DNA from: Rhodospirillaceae bacterium
GTDB taxonomy: Bacteria > Pseudomonadota > Alphaproteobacteria > Rhodospirillales > Casp-alpha2
Assembly (NCBI GenBank): GCA_016845145.1
Contig: JAERTE010000129.1
Coordinates: forward strand, 1-64,000
Direction of reading: 5' to 3'
DNA length: 64,000 nt
The notes below the pieces were generated by a model. That model ran no database searches. It had not been told where the DNA came from and saw nothing but the letters and a program-made list of their open reading frames with translations. Numbering within the stretch: the stretch's first letter is position 1; the number at the start of each line of letters is the position of its first letter. The position numbers and the translations under genes were made by a program. Of this stretch, positions 8,248 to 16,606 are shown piece by piece.

Positions 8248-10356
8248 TTATCCGCCAAAGGCGAGAGAGCCGATGGTGATAATGGAAATAATGTCCTTCA
8301 GCGCCGTTCGCAGCTGATAGGTCGGACTTTCTTCTTTATGCGGTACATAGACCGTATCGCCAGTCCGCAGCACAGGTAGCATTTTGAAATCACCGCTGCG
8401 GGCGAAGGCGACCAGATCGAAGGTTGATGCCTCGGGTTCCGTTTTGGAGCGGTTTACGACGACAATTCTGTTTTGGTAGGCCTGTGGCTTTAGTCCGCCA
8501 GCCTCGGCAAGTAGATCGAGAATGGTCATTGTGTCATCGAAATCGTACCGGCCTGGCCGGGCGACCTCACCCAAGACCCGGATGGTGCTTTCTTTCTTGA
8601 TGTCCAGGTACTGGCGGTCGCGTTCGGGAACGTAGATGACGTCTTCGGGACGGACTTTCGGCAAAATTGAGTCGTCTCCGGTTTCGAAGTAAAGCGCAAG
8701 GTTCAGGTTGCTGACCCGGGTCCCGTTTTCGCCCCGGTGGGTAACCCGCACGTTATGCAAATCAGCGTTGCCTGCAGGCCCGTTGGCGGCGGACAGAATA
8801 TCGAGGAACGTCAGTTCTTCATTGAAAGCGTAACGTCCCGGCGCGCCTACTTGGCCGAAGATATAGATGGAGCGTTCCTTGGCCTGGCGAATCCATTGCG
8901 AGCGATTGTCGCTGGGATCGCGTGGCAGTTCGGGAACGACGATGGTGTCACCGGCTTCCAGCGGAGGAAGCTCAGCCATGTTACCGCCGCTTTTGAGTAT
9001 CTTCCCGAGATCCACATTCACCGGATCTATCGCACCATCCTTGCGTTGCTTCAGAACCTGTACATGAGCCGTGTCGGCCGCGGCCACCGGCCCACCTGCA
9101 TGGGCAATCAGATCCATGATCGACATTTCCGCAGACCACTCGTATCGCCCCGGGCGAACCACGGCGCCGATAATCCTGACGGCGCGCTCCGGCGCCACAT
9201 TGAGCCAGGACTTCTCATTCATATCGGTTTTCTCGGGCACCAAAATAGCGTCGCCGGGAACAATCGACGGCAACGGAACCGCACCCTTGGCGTTGGTGTA
9301 AGCCTGGAGATCGAAGTCAACGACGGCTCCGTTAAGCTTCAGGATCTGGATGCGGCGGATATCCGCGAACCGGGTTGGTCCCCCGGCATTGGCCAAGATG
9401 TCAAAGAAAGACGCACCGTCTTTGGTCTCAAAGGCGCCGGGCTTTGACACGTTGCCCATGACGTAGACGGTGCGCGCACCCTTGTTGATCTGCTCGCTTT
9501 CTTGCGGCACGAAGATCGTGTCGCCGGCGTTAAGTGCTGGCATGAGCGCGTTGTTGCCCGTATCCAGGAACTCCCGCAAATTGAAGGGTTTGGGTTCGCC
9601 GCTGCTGACGACACGGATTTGTTCGACGCCGGCGAAACGCGTGACACCGCCAGCCCGCATCAGCATATCGACGACGCTGGAGCCATCTTTGAAACCGAAT
9701 AGCCCTGGGCGATGAACCTCGCCGAACACTTTGATCGATGAACCGTCGTCGGCTGCGTCGCCAGCGGCCGTTAGCGTCTGGGCATCGAAATCCACTTGGA
9801 TGTTGCCCATCAACGGCGAGGCCGGCACGAACACGGTATCTAAAGGCTGCAAGGTGGGTAGGGTGCTTTCATCGCCCGTATCGAGGTATTTTTTGTAGTC
9901 GAAGGCGATGATCTTGCCATTTCGCCGGACCTGAAGACGGTCCAACTGCGCGCCTTCAGCGAGGCCGCCAGCTGCTGTCAATGCCATTTGGATTTTCGCG
10001 TTTGCGGGTAGATCGATTGGGCCGGGTTTTTTGACAAACCCAAGGACACTGACCGCGAGCCGGCGGTCCTTCAACGATACCCGCAGACGTTCGAGATCCC
10101 GAAACATTGTTGCCAGCGATGCGCGGACCATAGACGAGGCATCCGGCAAGGTCTTGCCGGCGACATCCAAAGCGCCAATTTCGGGCAGGATAATTTGGCC
10201 TTCCCGATCGATCTGAAACGGCTTGTCGAAAGCGGCTTCACCCGGCAGCTCAATGGCCAGAATATCGCCCGTGCGAAGCGTCAATTCCTTCGCGGCCAAG
10301 TCTCCACAGGCCAGTAGAGGCAGGAGAACGGTCAGGATCACGCGTAAGGTCTTCAT
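8248..10356 (-). CDS. Polysaccharide export protein with about six SLBB repeats
   Basis: Wza/GumB-family periplasmic or outer-membrane export protein, 702 residues, nearly twice the usual ~380. After a signal sequence (cleavage near LLAC-G or DLAA-K; a lipobox is possible but has Leu at -2) comes a polysaccharide-export domain (LRTGDILAIELPG). About six SLBB modules follow, each opening with a V/I-x-G-x-V-x-x-PG element: VLGFVKKPG, VFGEVHRPG, VMGNVSKPG, IIGAVVRPG, IFGQVGAPG and VLGEVARPG. Most modules close with GDTIFVP-like strands. Extra SLBB modules could lengthen the periplasmic channel and replace part of a separate inner-membrane partner. It ends with a hydrophobic stretch, ISIITIGSLAFGG. 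Confidence 0.88.
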   Translation of the reverse strand: MKTLRVILTVLLPLLACGDLAAKELTLRTGDILAIELPGEAAFDKPFQIDREGQIILPEIGALDVAGKTLPDASSMVRASLATMFRDLERLRVSLKDRRLAVSVLGFVKKPGPIDLPANAKIQMALTAAGGLAEGAQLDRLQVRRNGKIIAFDYKKYLDTGDESTLPTLQPLDTVFVPASPLMGNIQVDFDAQTLTAAGDAADDGSSIKVFGEVHRPGLFGFKDGSSVVDMLMRAGGVTRFAGVEQIRVVSSGEPKPFNLREFLDTGNNALMPALNAGDTIFVPQESEQINKGARTVYVMGNVSKPGAFETKDGASFFDILANAGGPTRFADIRRIQILKLNGAVVDFDLQAYTNAKGAVPLPSIVPGDAILVPEKTDMNEKSWLNVAPERAVRIIGAVVRPGRYEWSAEMSIMDLIAHAGGPVAAADTAHVQVLKQRKDGAIDPVNVDLGKILKSGGNMAELPPLEAGDTIVVPELPRDPSDNRSQWIRQAKERSIYIFGQVGAPGRYAFNEELTFLDILSAANGPAGNADLHNVRVTHRGENGTRVSNLNLALYFETGDDSILPKVRPEDVIYVPERDRQYLDIKKESTIRVLGEVARPGRYDFDDTMTILDLLAEAGGLKPQAYQNRIVVVNRSKTEPEASTFDLVAFARSGDFKMLPVLRTGDTVYVPHKEESPTYQLRTALKDIISIITIGSLAFGG

Positions 10357-10388
10357 GGGAGTTCTCCTCAGATCGTTGCCGACTGATG

Positions 10389-10778
10389 CTAGAGCGCTTT
10401 CTTCAAGCTTTTGCGCAACTCGTCACGAAGCGTGCGAAACTGGTTGGACAGAGCGGAAAGGTTGGCTTCCGCATCGTCCAACATGTCGCCGGCCCATTCG
10501 CGGGATGCTCGGCTCCAATGATTTTCGATCATCCTCATGCCGGCAGGGCGATGTTCACCCTCAGGGCCCAGCCATGCCGCATCGATTTCCAAACGAAGCC
10601 GGTCGAGTGTCTTGGCTAACCGGTGCGCCCGTGCGTGGCGGTCAGAAAGGTCGAGGTTAACATTTTCAACGCGTTCGTAGCGATAGGCCTCATCCATTCC
10701 GCCCTCGCCGTAACCAGGCCAGGTGCAGGCGGACAGCGCTAGCGCTGCAAATAAGGCGGCAAACTTTCCCGCGCTCAC
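10389..10778 (-). CDS. Small lipoprotein of the export operon
   Basis: 129 residues with a lipoprotein signal (ALFAALALSAC, Cys at 18), then a charged, probably helical body with DRHARAHRLAKTLDRLRLEID and SNQFRTLRDELRKSLKKAL. It starts at GTG 10778, which overlaps the STAS stop codon by 4 bp (GTGA), so translation is coupled. No known family was recognised. Its place between a STAS protein and the SLBB exporter suggests an envelope accessory to export, for instance an outer-membrane or periplasmic stabiliser (inference). Confidence 0.7.
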   Translation of the reverse strand: MSAGKFAALFAALALSACTWPGYGEGGMDEAYRYERVENVNLDLSDRHARAHRLAKTLDRLRLEIDAAWLGPEGEHRPAGMRMIENHWSRASREWAGDMLDDAEANLSALSNQFRTLRDELRKSLKKAL

Positions 10779-11101
10779 GATGCGGCCCTCATGTCGTGGC
10801 TGCGGATGGGAATGACCCGGTCAATGCGCAAGGACCGGATCACGTCCAAAGGTTGGCCATCGATATTCGTGATCTCTAGGTTGAGGTTCCGAGCGGTCAA
10901 TCGCTTGTAGAGAAAAACGATGGCGCCAATTCCCGACGAGTCCACGAAATGCGTCTGCATGAAGTCGAGGGCGACGTCGCCATTCCAGGTTTCCGCGATT
11001 TCTTCGAATTGGGACCGGGCTTCAACAGCGAACTCAGAATCGAAATCGCCGGGTATACTAATGTGAAGCCGATTTTCGGTCGGATCTTGAACGCTGATCA
11101 T
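10775..11101 (-). CDS. Second STAS-domain protein
   Basis: 108-residue STAS domain with the phosphorylation loop HFVDSSGIGAIVFLY (Ser55/Ser56). It is a paralogue of the STAS protein at 7166. It starts at ATG 11101 behind GGAGGG and is the first gene after the sigma-54 promoter at 11155, leading the export operon. Two STAS proteins and a single kinase/phosphatase in one locus suggest either competing substrates or one regulatory and one structural partner. No second RsbW-like kinase is encoded in the window. Confidence 0.85.
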   Translation of the reverse strand: MISVQDPTENRLHISIPGDFDSEFAVEARSQFEEIAETWNGDVALDFMQTHFVDSSGIGAIVFLYKRLTARNLNLEITNIDGQPLDVIRSLRIDRVIPIRSHDMRAAS

Positions 11102-11139
11102 GATGCCCTCCTATATGTCATCGATCTTGCTCCTAACTA

Positions 11140-11155
11140 AGCAACACCGATGCCA
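11140..11155 (-). promoter_or_regulatory. Sigma-54 promoter of the STAS2-export operon
   Basis: On the minus strand TGGCATCGGTGTTGCT has GG-N10-GC spacing and differs from TGGCAC-N5-TTGCT at one -24 position. The predicted start is near 11129, 28 bases before the STAS ATG. Confidence 0.85.
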
Positions 11156-11193
11156 AGTCGGCATCACGCTGGTCGGTAAAATAAATTAAATAA

Positions 11194-11206
11194 AATCAAT
11201 AGGTTA
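11194..11206. promoter_or_regulatory. IHF site of the export operon
   Basis: AATCAATAGGTTA is a perfect match to WATCAANNNNTTR within an A/T-rich tract, centred about 71 bp before the predicted start site and between promoter and enhancer-like dyad. Confidence 0.6.
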
Positions 11207-11257
11207 AAAAAGATTTGGTGCGCCCTTGCCATCTTACTGTCCGATAGCCAAAACGCA

Positions 11258-11272
11258 CCCGCACTTTGAGAA
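11258..11272 (-). promoter_or_regulatory. Putative activator enhancer site of the export operon
   Basis: On the minus strand TTCTCA-AAG-TGCGGG; the core TTCTCA-N3-TGC is identical to the SypG enhancer core. It lies about 137 bp before the predicted start, upstream of the IHF site. Confidence 0.6.
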
Positions 11273-11302
11273 TCGATATGAGAAGCCGCGTTGAGTGTGT
11301 AT

Positions 11303-13138
11303 CTACTGCCCCCGTCCGAAAACCACTACGGTGACGGTACGCAACAGGATTTCGAAATCGATTCGCATCCAGGTTTTCCACGAACCGGCGGCCAAGGCGT
11401 AGGCGTGGTCGTAGGAAACCTTAGAACGCACGTCTTCGATGGTTTCATCGTATCCCTGGAAAACCTGGGCCAACCCGGTAATTCCAGGTCGCACCCCATA
11501 GGTTCTTTCAGCATAGAAGGGAATCGCAGTCTCCAACTTGTCGCAGATACCTGGCCGTTCCGGGCGCGGGCCGATTAGCGACATCTCGCCTTTTAACACG
11601 TTGACCAATTGCGGGATTTCGTCCAAGCGGGTCTTGCGCAGAAACCGGCCGACACGTGTGATGCGCGGATCGTTTTTCGACGCCCAGACGGGTCCCGATA
11701 CCGTTTCGGCGTCAGTGCGCATAGTCCGGAATTTGTACATGGTGAAAAGCTCGGTGAACGTCGGCCAGGATCGTCCGACGCGGACTTGGTGGAAGATGAC
11801 CGGCCCTGGGGAATCCAGCTTGATGGCCAGACAGATAAGTGGAGCGAATGTGGCGCTCAAGGCTAGGCCGACAGTGGCACCAATAATGTCAAAGCCGCGT
11901 TTCGCCAACGCCAGACCTTTCGGTTGAAACATAGTGTCATTCATGAGGGAGAACTCCTTCTTTTCCGTAGCGCGGGTCCAGACCTTGCCTTGCATGCCAA
12001 GGAGATAGCGGACGCCGCCGATGAAACCTGCCATGTAGCCCACGGCGATGTAGTGGATAATGTCGAGCAGGCGAGAACGACCTGCCGGCACGTAAAGATG
12101 ACGCATCAACACCATCGCGATACCGGTGCACTGGGAAGCGAAGAAGGCCAACCACAATGGCGAGGTGGCACTCAGCGCAGCGGACCCAATGATCATCACG
12201 GCCAACAGAAACGGTGCGATGGCGCGCAGTGCCTTGCCGGAGAAGAACGCCAATGCAATGTGCCCAAGACGCGGTGACAGCAATCGTGGCACACGCAACA
12301 ACTGTTGGAGGTTCCCAGCCGCAATCCGTATGCGGCGGTTGAAGTCGAGAGTCTGGTCGGCCACTTCTTGCTCCGTGGCGACGATCTCAGTGTCGTAGAC
12401 CGCACGCTTACCGGCTGCAACGAGTCGCATTGGGATGATGAAGTCGTCGTTGATTGTGTCGGCCTTCAACTGCGTGAAGTCACCGGCGCGGATGAAATAG
12501 AGGGCACCGTGGACCCCAAGGGGAGCACCCATGCGGGCCTCGCCAATCTTGTTTTTGATCTGATAACGCCAATACGCCATTTCACCGGCGCTGCCACCTT
12601 CGGAAAGCCGATAGGTCGCGGCAACGACACCCATCTCCGGGGCTTCGAAGTGGACCGATGCGCGACGCAATGCATCTCGCTCCAGGTGGGCTGACACATC
12701 GGAAATGGCGATGATGCCGGTTGGAATCGTAGGCAGATATCGATTGAGGACCGCAATCTTTCCGCGGTTCACGGGCTCTTCGATGATCTCGGCCTTTAAG
12801 GCGGACAGTGCGGGCTCCAGCAGTGTCGCGCGGGCTATTGATGCCGTGGCATCGGTACATCCATCGCAAACGACGATGACGCGGAGCAAGCGTTCGGGAT
12901 AATCCATCTGCGCCAGGTTTCGCAGTTTTGCGGCAATGTAGTGGGCTTCGTTATGGGCCGGCATAAAAACCGTCATTGACGGGAACTCGGAACCACGATC
13001 CAAGTTTGTAGGATCGGTAGGCTGCGATTTTCTCCTCGTCATCGCCCTTAGAAGAACGGGAAATCCGATGTGGTGATAGGCCAGCAGGGCGCTGGCACCT
13101 GCGGTGGTGATGGCAAGTATGTCGTGGATAAATGACAT
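11303..13138 (-). CDS. Fusion of GT2 glycosyltransferase and undecaprenyl-phosphate sugar transferase
   Basis: 611 residues. The N-terminal ~390 form a membrane GT2 enzyme: one TM at the start, VFMPAHNEAHYIAAKLRNL, VVCDGCTDAT, the NDDFIIP region, then several TMs. The C-terminal ~215 form a bacterial sugar-phosphate transferase (WcaJ/PglC type): KRGFDIIGATVGL membrane helix, VIFHQVRVGR, MYKFRTM, TRLDEIPQLVNVLKGEMSLIGPRPE and GITGLAQV. This would join the first lipid-linked sugar step to a second sugar addition in one polypeptide. It is the last gene of the operon that starts at 16457, following a GT-B transferase. Both halves look complete. Which sugars are used is unknown; UDP-GlcNAc supply nearby is suggestive. 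Confidence 0.87.
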   Translation of the reverse strand: MSFIHDILAITTAGASALLAYHHIGFPVLLRAMTRRKSQPTDPTNLDRGSEFPSMTVFMPAHNEAHYIAAKLRNLAQMDYPERLLRVIVVCDGCTDATASIARATLLEPALSALKAEIIEEPVNRGKIAVLNRYLPTIPTGIIAISDVSAHLERDALRRASVHFEAPEMGVVAATYRLSEGGSAGEMAYWRYQIKNKIGEARMGAPLGVHGALYFIRAGDFTQLKADTINDDFIIPMRLVAAGKRAVYDTEIVATEQEVADQTLDFNRRIRIAAGNLQQLLRVPRLLSPRLGHIALAFFSGKALRAIAPFLLAVMIIGSAALSATSPLWLAFFASQCTGIAMVLMRHLYVPAGRSRLLDIIHYIAVGYMAGFIGGVRYLLGMQGKVWTRATEKKEFSLMNDTMFQPKGLALAKRGFDIIGATVGLALSATFAPLICLAIKLDSPGPVIFHQVRVGRSWPTFTELFTMYKFRTMRTDAETVSGPVWASKNDPRITRVGRFLRKTRLDEIPQLVNVLKGEMSLIGPRPERPGICDKLETAIPFYAERTYGVRPGITGLAQVFQGYDETIEDVRSKVSYDHAYALAAGSWKTWMRIDFEILLRTVTVVVFGRGQ

Positions 13139-13162
13139 GATCTGAAATCCTTTCGGCGCAGG

Positions 13163-14230
13163 CTAGTGCAAGGCCTCATAGGCCTTGATGGTGGTTTGAA
13201 GATTGCGGTGCTCCAAGACGAAGGCGCGCGGGTCGATGTGTTCCGTCATTCCCAAAGCCTGCGAAAGGCCTCGGGCCAACCGGCCCTCTGAGCCCGGCGG
13301 CACCAGAAACCCTGTCTCGGGACATGCCGCCTCGCTGCAACCTCCGACGTCTGTCAGTACGACCGGACAGCCTGCCGCCTGCGCCTCCAACGGGGATAAC
13401 GGCAAACCTTCTTTTTTGGAAGCCAGGCAGAACACATCCTGTGCTTGGTGAAAGGTGACCATGTTATTGACGCTGCCGAGGAAATGAACTCTCGGTGCAA
13501 TTTCCAATGCCCCGGCCATTGCACGGAGCTCGTGAGAAAGGCTGCCGTCGCCAGCCAAAGCCAAGTGAACGTTGTTCGGTAGCAACGACAGTGCCTTCAG
13601 CAGCAATTCGTGGCTTTTCACCGGCTCCAACCTCGCGGCGCAACCGATAATCTTTACGTCGCTGGGCAATCCAAGGTTCCGACGCGCCGTAATCTTTTCT
13701 CCGGGAACGAACTTGTCCGTGTCGACACCGTTGTGAATGACGATCGGGTTGATAGCCGGGATGGCGGATTTCACGGCCCGTGCCACCAGATTTGCGTCCG
13801 CCACGAACACCGGTCTGACGAGCCGGTTGATCAGAGACTGCACGCGGCTGCGCCTTGCCTCGTTGAGATGCCAGGCATCGTGCTCCGTATGTATAATGCG
13901 GATGCCGGAAAGGCGGCCTGCAACACCGCCGTAAATCAATGGCCCAATATGATGGGTATGAACGACGTCGACGGACAGCTTTCGAAGCAGTGAGACAAGC
14001 TTGAAGACCGCCGTAGGGTCGAGGCCTGGGCGCTTTTCAAGGAAATGCAGCCGGTCGGCGAGCTTGGTCAGTCTCGGCCAGGCTCGGATCGTGGCATCTC
14101 GCTCACCTTCCAGGCTCAGGATCTGGACGTCTCGGCCAGGACCGGCCCGCTCCATCAGGTCTAAGGCCATGGTTTCTATGCCGCCCGGTTGCAGGTGTTG
14201 TACAACTTGCAGGACACGTTTCTTGGTCAT
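13163..14230 (-). CDS. GT4-family glycosyltransferase
   Basis: GT-B enzyme of 355 residues. The N-terminal domain begins RVLQVVQHLQPGGIETMALDL, a typical acceptor-side glycine-rich motif. The C-terminal donor site shows GCAARLEPVKSHELLLKAL and the EX7E-type region KEGLPLSPLEAQAAGCPVV. The ATG at 14230 gives the usual N-terminus; an ATG two codons earlier is only 4 bases from the GGAG. It starts just past the stop of the Wzz-like gene. It probably adds a sugar to the lipid-linked repeat unit in the cytosol. Confidence 0.87.
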   Translation of the reverse strand: MTKKRVLQVVQHLQPGGIETMALDLMERAGPGRDVQILSLEGERDATIRAWPRLTKLADRLHFLEKRPGLDPTAVFKLVSLLRKLSVDVVHTHHIGPLIYGGVAGRLSGIRIIHTEHDAWHLNEARRSRVQSLINRLVRPVFVADANLVARAVKSAIPAINPIVIHNGVDTDKFVPGEKITARRNLGLPSDVKIIGCAARLEPVKSHELLLKALSLLPNNVHLALAGDGSLSHELRAMAGALEIAPRVHFLGSVNNMVTFHQAQDVFCLASKKEGLPLSPLEAQAAGCPVVLTDVGGCSEAACPETGFLVPPGSEGRLARGLSQALGMTEHIDPRAFVLEHRNLQTTIKAYEALH

Positions 14231-14237
14231 GATCATT

Positions 14238-15749
14238 CTACTCCGCTGGAACGAGAGCGCCGGTCTCACCGCAAAGCACCAAAGGTGTCGATCCGTTGTC
14301 CGGCACAAGATTATCGTCTGAAAGACGGGGGAGTCGGGTCAGTATCTTGACCTCACAGAGCTTCTCGAGCTGGCGCCGGGTCCGGATCGTCAGGTCCAGA
14401 ATCTCGGCAATGACAGCCAGTGCCATTCCGAGCATCACTCCGCCAATGAGACCCAAAACGATGAACACGATCACTGGAAGGTTGATCGGCGCCAGCGGCG
14501 TGAATGCCGGGTCGATCAACTTTACCCGCTCCTTTTCCTCGGCCTTGCCAAGTGAGCCCGTGACGCGCGCCAATTGGTGGCGTTCCGCCAGGTCCTGGTA
14601 GATATTGCGTTTAACCTTGGCTTCGCGGGACAGCTCGGCAAGGCGTTGTTCGTGCACGCCGAAACCGGCGACCTTGGCCTGCAACGCGGCGGTCTCCGTG
14701 TTCAGGCTTTCCACTTGCTTCTCGAGGTTGGAAACACGGACCTCTCCTTCCTGGAGACGCTCAAGCTGTGAGATCAGCAGAGGTTGCTGACCGCTTGCCG
14801 CATCAGTCGTCTGGTTGGAGGCTAAGTTCCAAAGCCGTTCGAGATCACCGTCCTTCAGCTTTTTCGTCGCGGCCAGGGTTTTGTTGCGTTCTTCGCGCAA
14901 GCTTTTGAGCTTTCGAAGCGAGGCTTGTACCAATGTGTGGTTGTCCGTGTAGCGAGAACGCAGCAAGGTGAGTTCGCTCATGACCTCGACGATGCGTTCC
15001 TCGATGCGGCCGATCACCGGATTTGTCTTGAACAGACGATCCTTCAGGTCCTGCCACGATGCCTTGGCGCCTTCGAGTTCCGTACGCCGAGCCGCGAGCG
15101 TTTCGCGGAGCCGGCCCAACCGCATGACGTTGCTGGTGTGCAGTTCCGGCAACTCGCTGGCGAAGCGGGATTTGTAGTCGGCCAGCTTCCGTTCGGCCGC
15201 TTCCAAATCAGCCTTGCGTTCCTCCAACTCCTTTTTGAGGAAATTCTCAGAGCTGATGATCGAGGAGCGCTGCGGCGCAATAATCCGTTCAACGAAGCGG
15301 ATGCTCACGAGTCGCAAGGTCTCAGCCATTTTCTCCGGGTTGCCGGAAATATAGGTGATCTTCACCAAGTCATCGCCGACCAGACTGGCAGACAGCGATT
15401 TCGATAGTTCTGCGATTGCCTCGGATGTCCGCTCGGCGGGCATGTTCTTTGATATCAGGCCCATGCGTTGCGCCACGGCGGCGAGCACGTGGCGGCTATG
15501 GAGAAGTGCCTGCAGGGCGGCCATACGTTCGCGCAGATTGGTTTCGACAGTCAGGTCTTTAAGAAACGGGTTCTGCTTTGCCGCTTCCTGAATCAGGATC
15601 GTCGTATTGGTTTCGTACTTTTTCGGCGTCAATGTGCCGACGATGCCGCCGATGATCGGCATCATCAGAACCGGAATGACAATCAGGTAACGCCTGCGCC
15701 AGCCTGCCCAAACAACAGCCAGAGCATTGATGAGGACCAGACTACGCAT
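14238..15749 (-). CDS. Wzz/GNVR-type chain-length determinant protein
   Basis: Inner-membrane polysaccharide co-polymerase of 503 residues without a kinase domain. TM1 is at ~17-38 (YLIVIPVLMMPIIGG), followed by a long periplasmic coiled coil (~170-400) with many Glu/Lys/Arg/Leu heptads. A GNVR-like segment precedes TM2 (VIFIVLGLIGGVMLGMALAV) and the short cytoplasmic tail ends LSDDNLVPDNG. The ATG at 15749 overlaps the end of the previous lipoprotein gene by 8 bp; an earlier in-frame start would lie deep in that gene. The detached ATPase partner would be the CpsD-like protein at 7.5 kb. Confidence 0.88.
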   Translation of the reverse strand: MRSLVLINALAVVWAGWRRRYLIVIPVLMMPIIGGIVGTLTPKKYETNTTILIQEAAKQNPFLKDLTVETNLRERMAALQALLHSRHVLAAVAQRMGLISKNMPAERTSEAIAELSKSLSASLVGDDLVKITYISGNPEKMAETLRLVSIRFVERIIAPQRSSIISSENFLKKELEERKADLEAAERKLADYKSRFASELPELHTSNVMRLGRLRETLAARRTELEGAKASWQDLKDRLFKTNPVIGRIEERIVEVMSELTLLRSRYTDNHTLVQASLRKLKSLREERNKTLAATKKLKDGDLERLWNLASNQTTDAASGQQPLLISQLERLQEGEVRVSNLEKQVESLNTETAALQAKVAGFGVHEQRLAELSREAKVKRNIYQDLAERHQLARVTGSLGKAEEKERVKLIDPAFTPLAPINLPVIVFIVLGLIGGVMLGMALAVIAEILDLTIRTRRQLEKLCEVKILTRLPRLSDDNLVPDNGSTPLVLCGETGALVPAE

Positions 15750-16398
15750 TGTTGTTCTCTTTGCTGGGCGAAAAACGTACCCATCCCGCACCGAGGCCCG
15801 GTTGCAAGAACGCCGCTTCCGGCGTGCAGCGGTTGCCCAATCGCGCGCAAAGTTGGCGCAGCCCCTCCATGTCCATCATCATTGACGCGGCTCTAACCGT
15901 CCCGTTCCCCGAGCCCAGCGAGACATGGAGAGGAGTGTCTCCGCCAGCCCAGCCGTTAATGGCGATTTGCAAGCGCAAGAACTTGGTGCCATCGGTCAGA
16001 ATGTCGGTGAGGCGGAGGTCAAGATGTGTGAAGGCTTTGCCTGCGCTGCCAAAGGCGGTTTTTTGCGGTTGCTCACCCTCACGCGCCTTTCGGAGCAATT
16101 CCGAAACCGAAATCGCTTCCGGCCGCTTATCCGAGGCCGGCTTGGGGTCGGAAGCCAAGGCAGCCGCAATGGCTTGAGCCTCGGGAGAATTCGCCTGTTC
16201 AGGGGCGTCGCCACGCGCACTGGCCAAGAGTTGATCAACACTGATTGGACCCTTTGGCGTTTCCTTGGCATTGCTAGAAGAAGGTGCGGCCATGGAAAGA
16301 ATGGGTTTTAGAGCCAGGCCGGCGACTGGCGCCACAAAACACCCGGAGGTCATGGCGCAAAGGCCCGTCACGATTATGAATTTAAGTGTCTTCAACAT
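15742..16398 (-). CDS. Lipoprotein of unknown function heading the assembly operon
   Basis: 218 residues with lipobox MTSGC (Cys20). A Pro/Ala/Ser-rich middle (~40-120) contains two similar segments, PISVDQLLASARGD and AISVSELLRKAREGE. A C-terminal domain (~125-210) has two cysteines (LRQLCARLGNRC) that could form a disulfide. No family was recognised. It is the first gene after the sigma-54 promoter at 16457 and is translationally coupled to the Wzz-like gene, so an envelope role in polymer assembly is likely but unproven. Confidence 0.7.
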   Translation of the reverse strand: MLKTLKFIIVTGLCAMTSGCFVAPVAGLALKPILSMAAPSSSNAKETPKGPISVDQLLASARGDAPEQANSPEAQAIAAALASDPKPASDKRPEAISVSELLRKAREGEQPQKTAFGSAGKAFTHLDLRLTDILTDGTKFLRLQIAINGWAGGDTPLHVSLGSGNGTVRAASMMMDMEGLRQLCARLGNRCTPEAAFLQPGLGAGWVRFSPSKENNNA

Positions 16399-16441
16399 AA
16401 GTTGGCCCTTGGTGTGGTTCGCTGCTTTACACCCTTATGTG

Positions 16442-16457
16442 AGCAACAACCGGGCCA
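16442..16457 (-). promoter_or_regulatory. Sigma-54 promoter of the lipoprotein-Wzz-GT-PGT operon
   Basis: On the minus strand TGGCCCGGTTGTTGCT has GG-N10-GC spacing and one mismatch to TGGCACG-N4-TTGCT. The predicted start is near 16431, 33 bases before the lipoprotein ATG. Confidence 0.83.
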
Positions 16458-16572
16458 ATTTGGATGGCTGGCCAAAAAATTGTAAGTTGTTGTAAATGCA
16501 GGGAAAATATAGACCGTGATTTCGGGCGCGGTGTAAGGATCGGATGCGCTAGGTCGAGTATTGGCAATGTGC

Positions 16573-16587
16573 CTCGCATAATGCGAA
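16573..16587 (-). promoter_or_regulatory. Putative activator enhancer site of the assembly operon
   Basis: On the minus strand TTCGCA-TTA-TGCGAG; positions 16574-16586 form a perfect dyad TCGCA-N3-TGCGA. It lies about 150 bp before the predicted start and fits the locus consensus TTYKCA-N3-TGCRAN. Confidence 0.58.
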
Positions 16588-16606
16588 CAGTCGTGACACT
16601 CGGATG

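Noticed and set aside
8737-9447. 236-codon plus-strand frame
   Set aside because: Antisense to the SLBB export gene; its composition is a mirror of the repeats and no motif is present.
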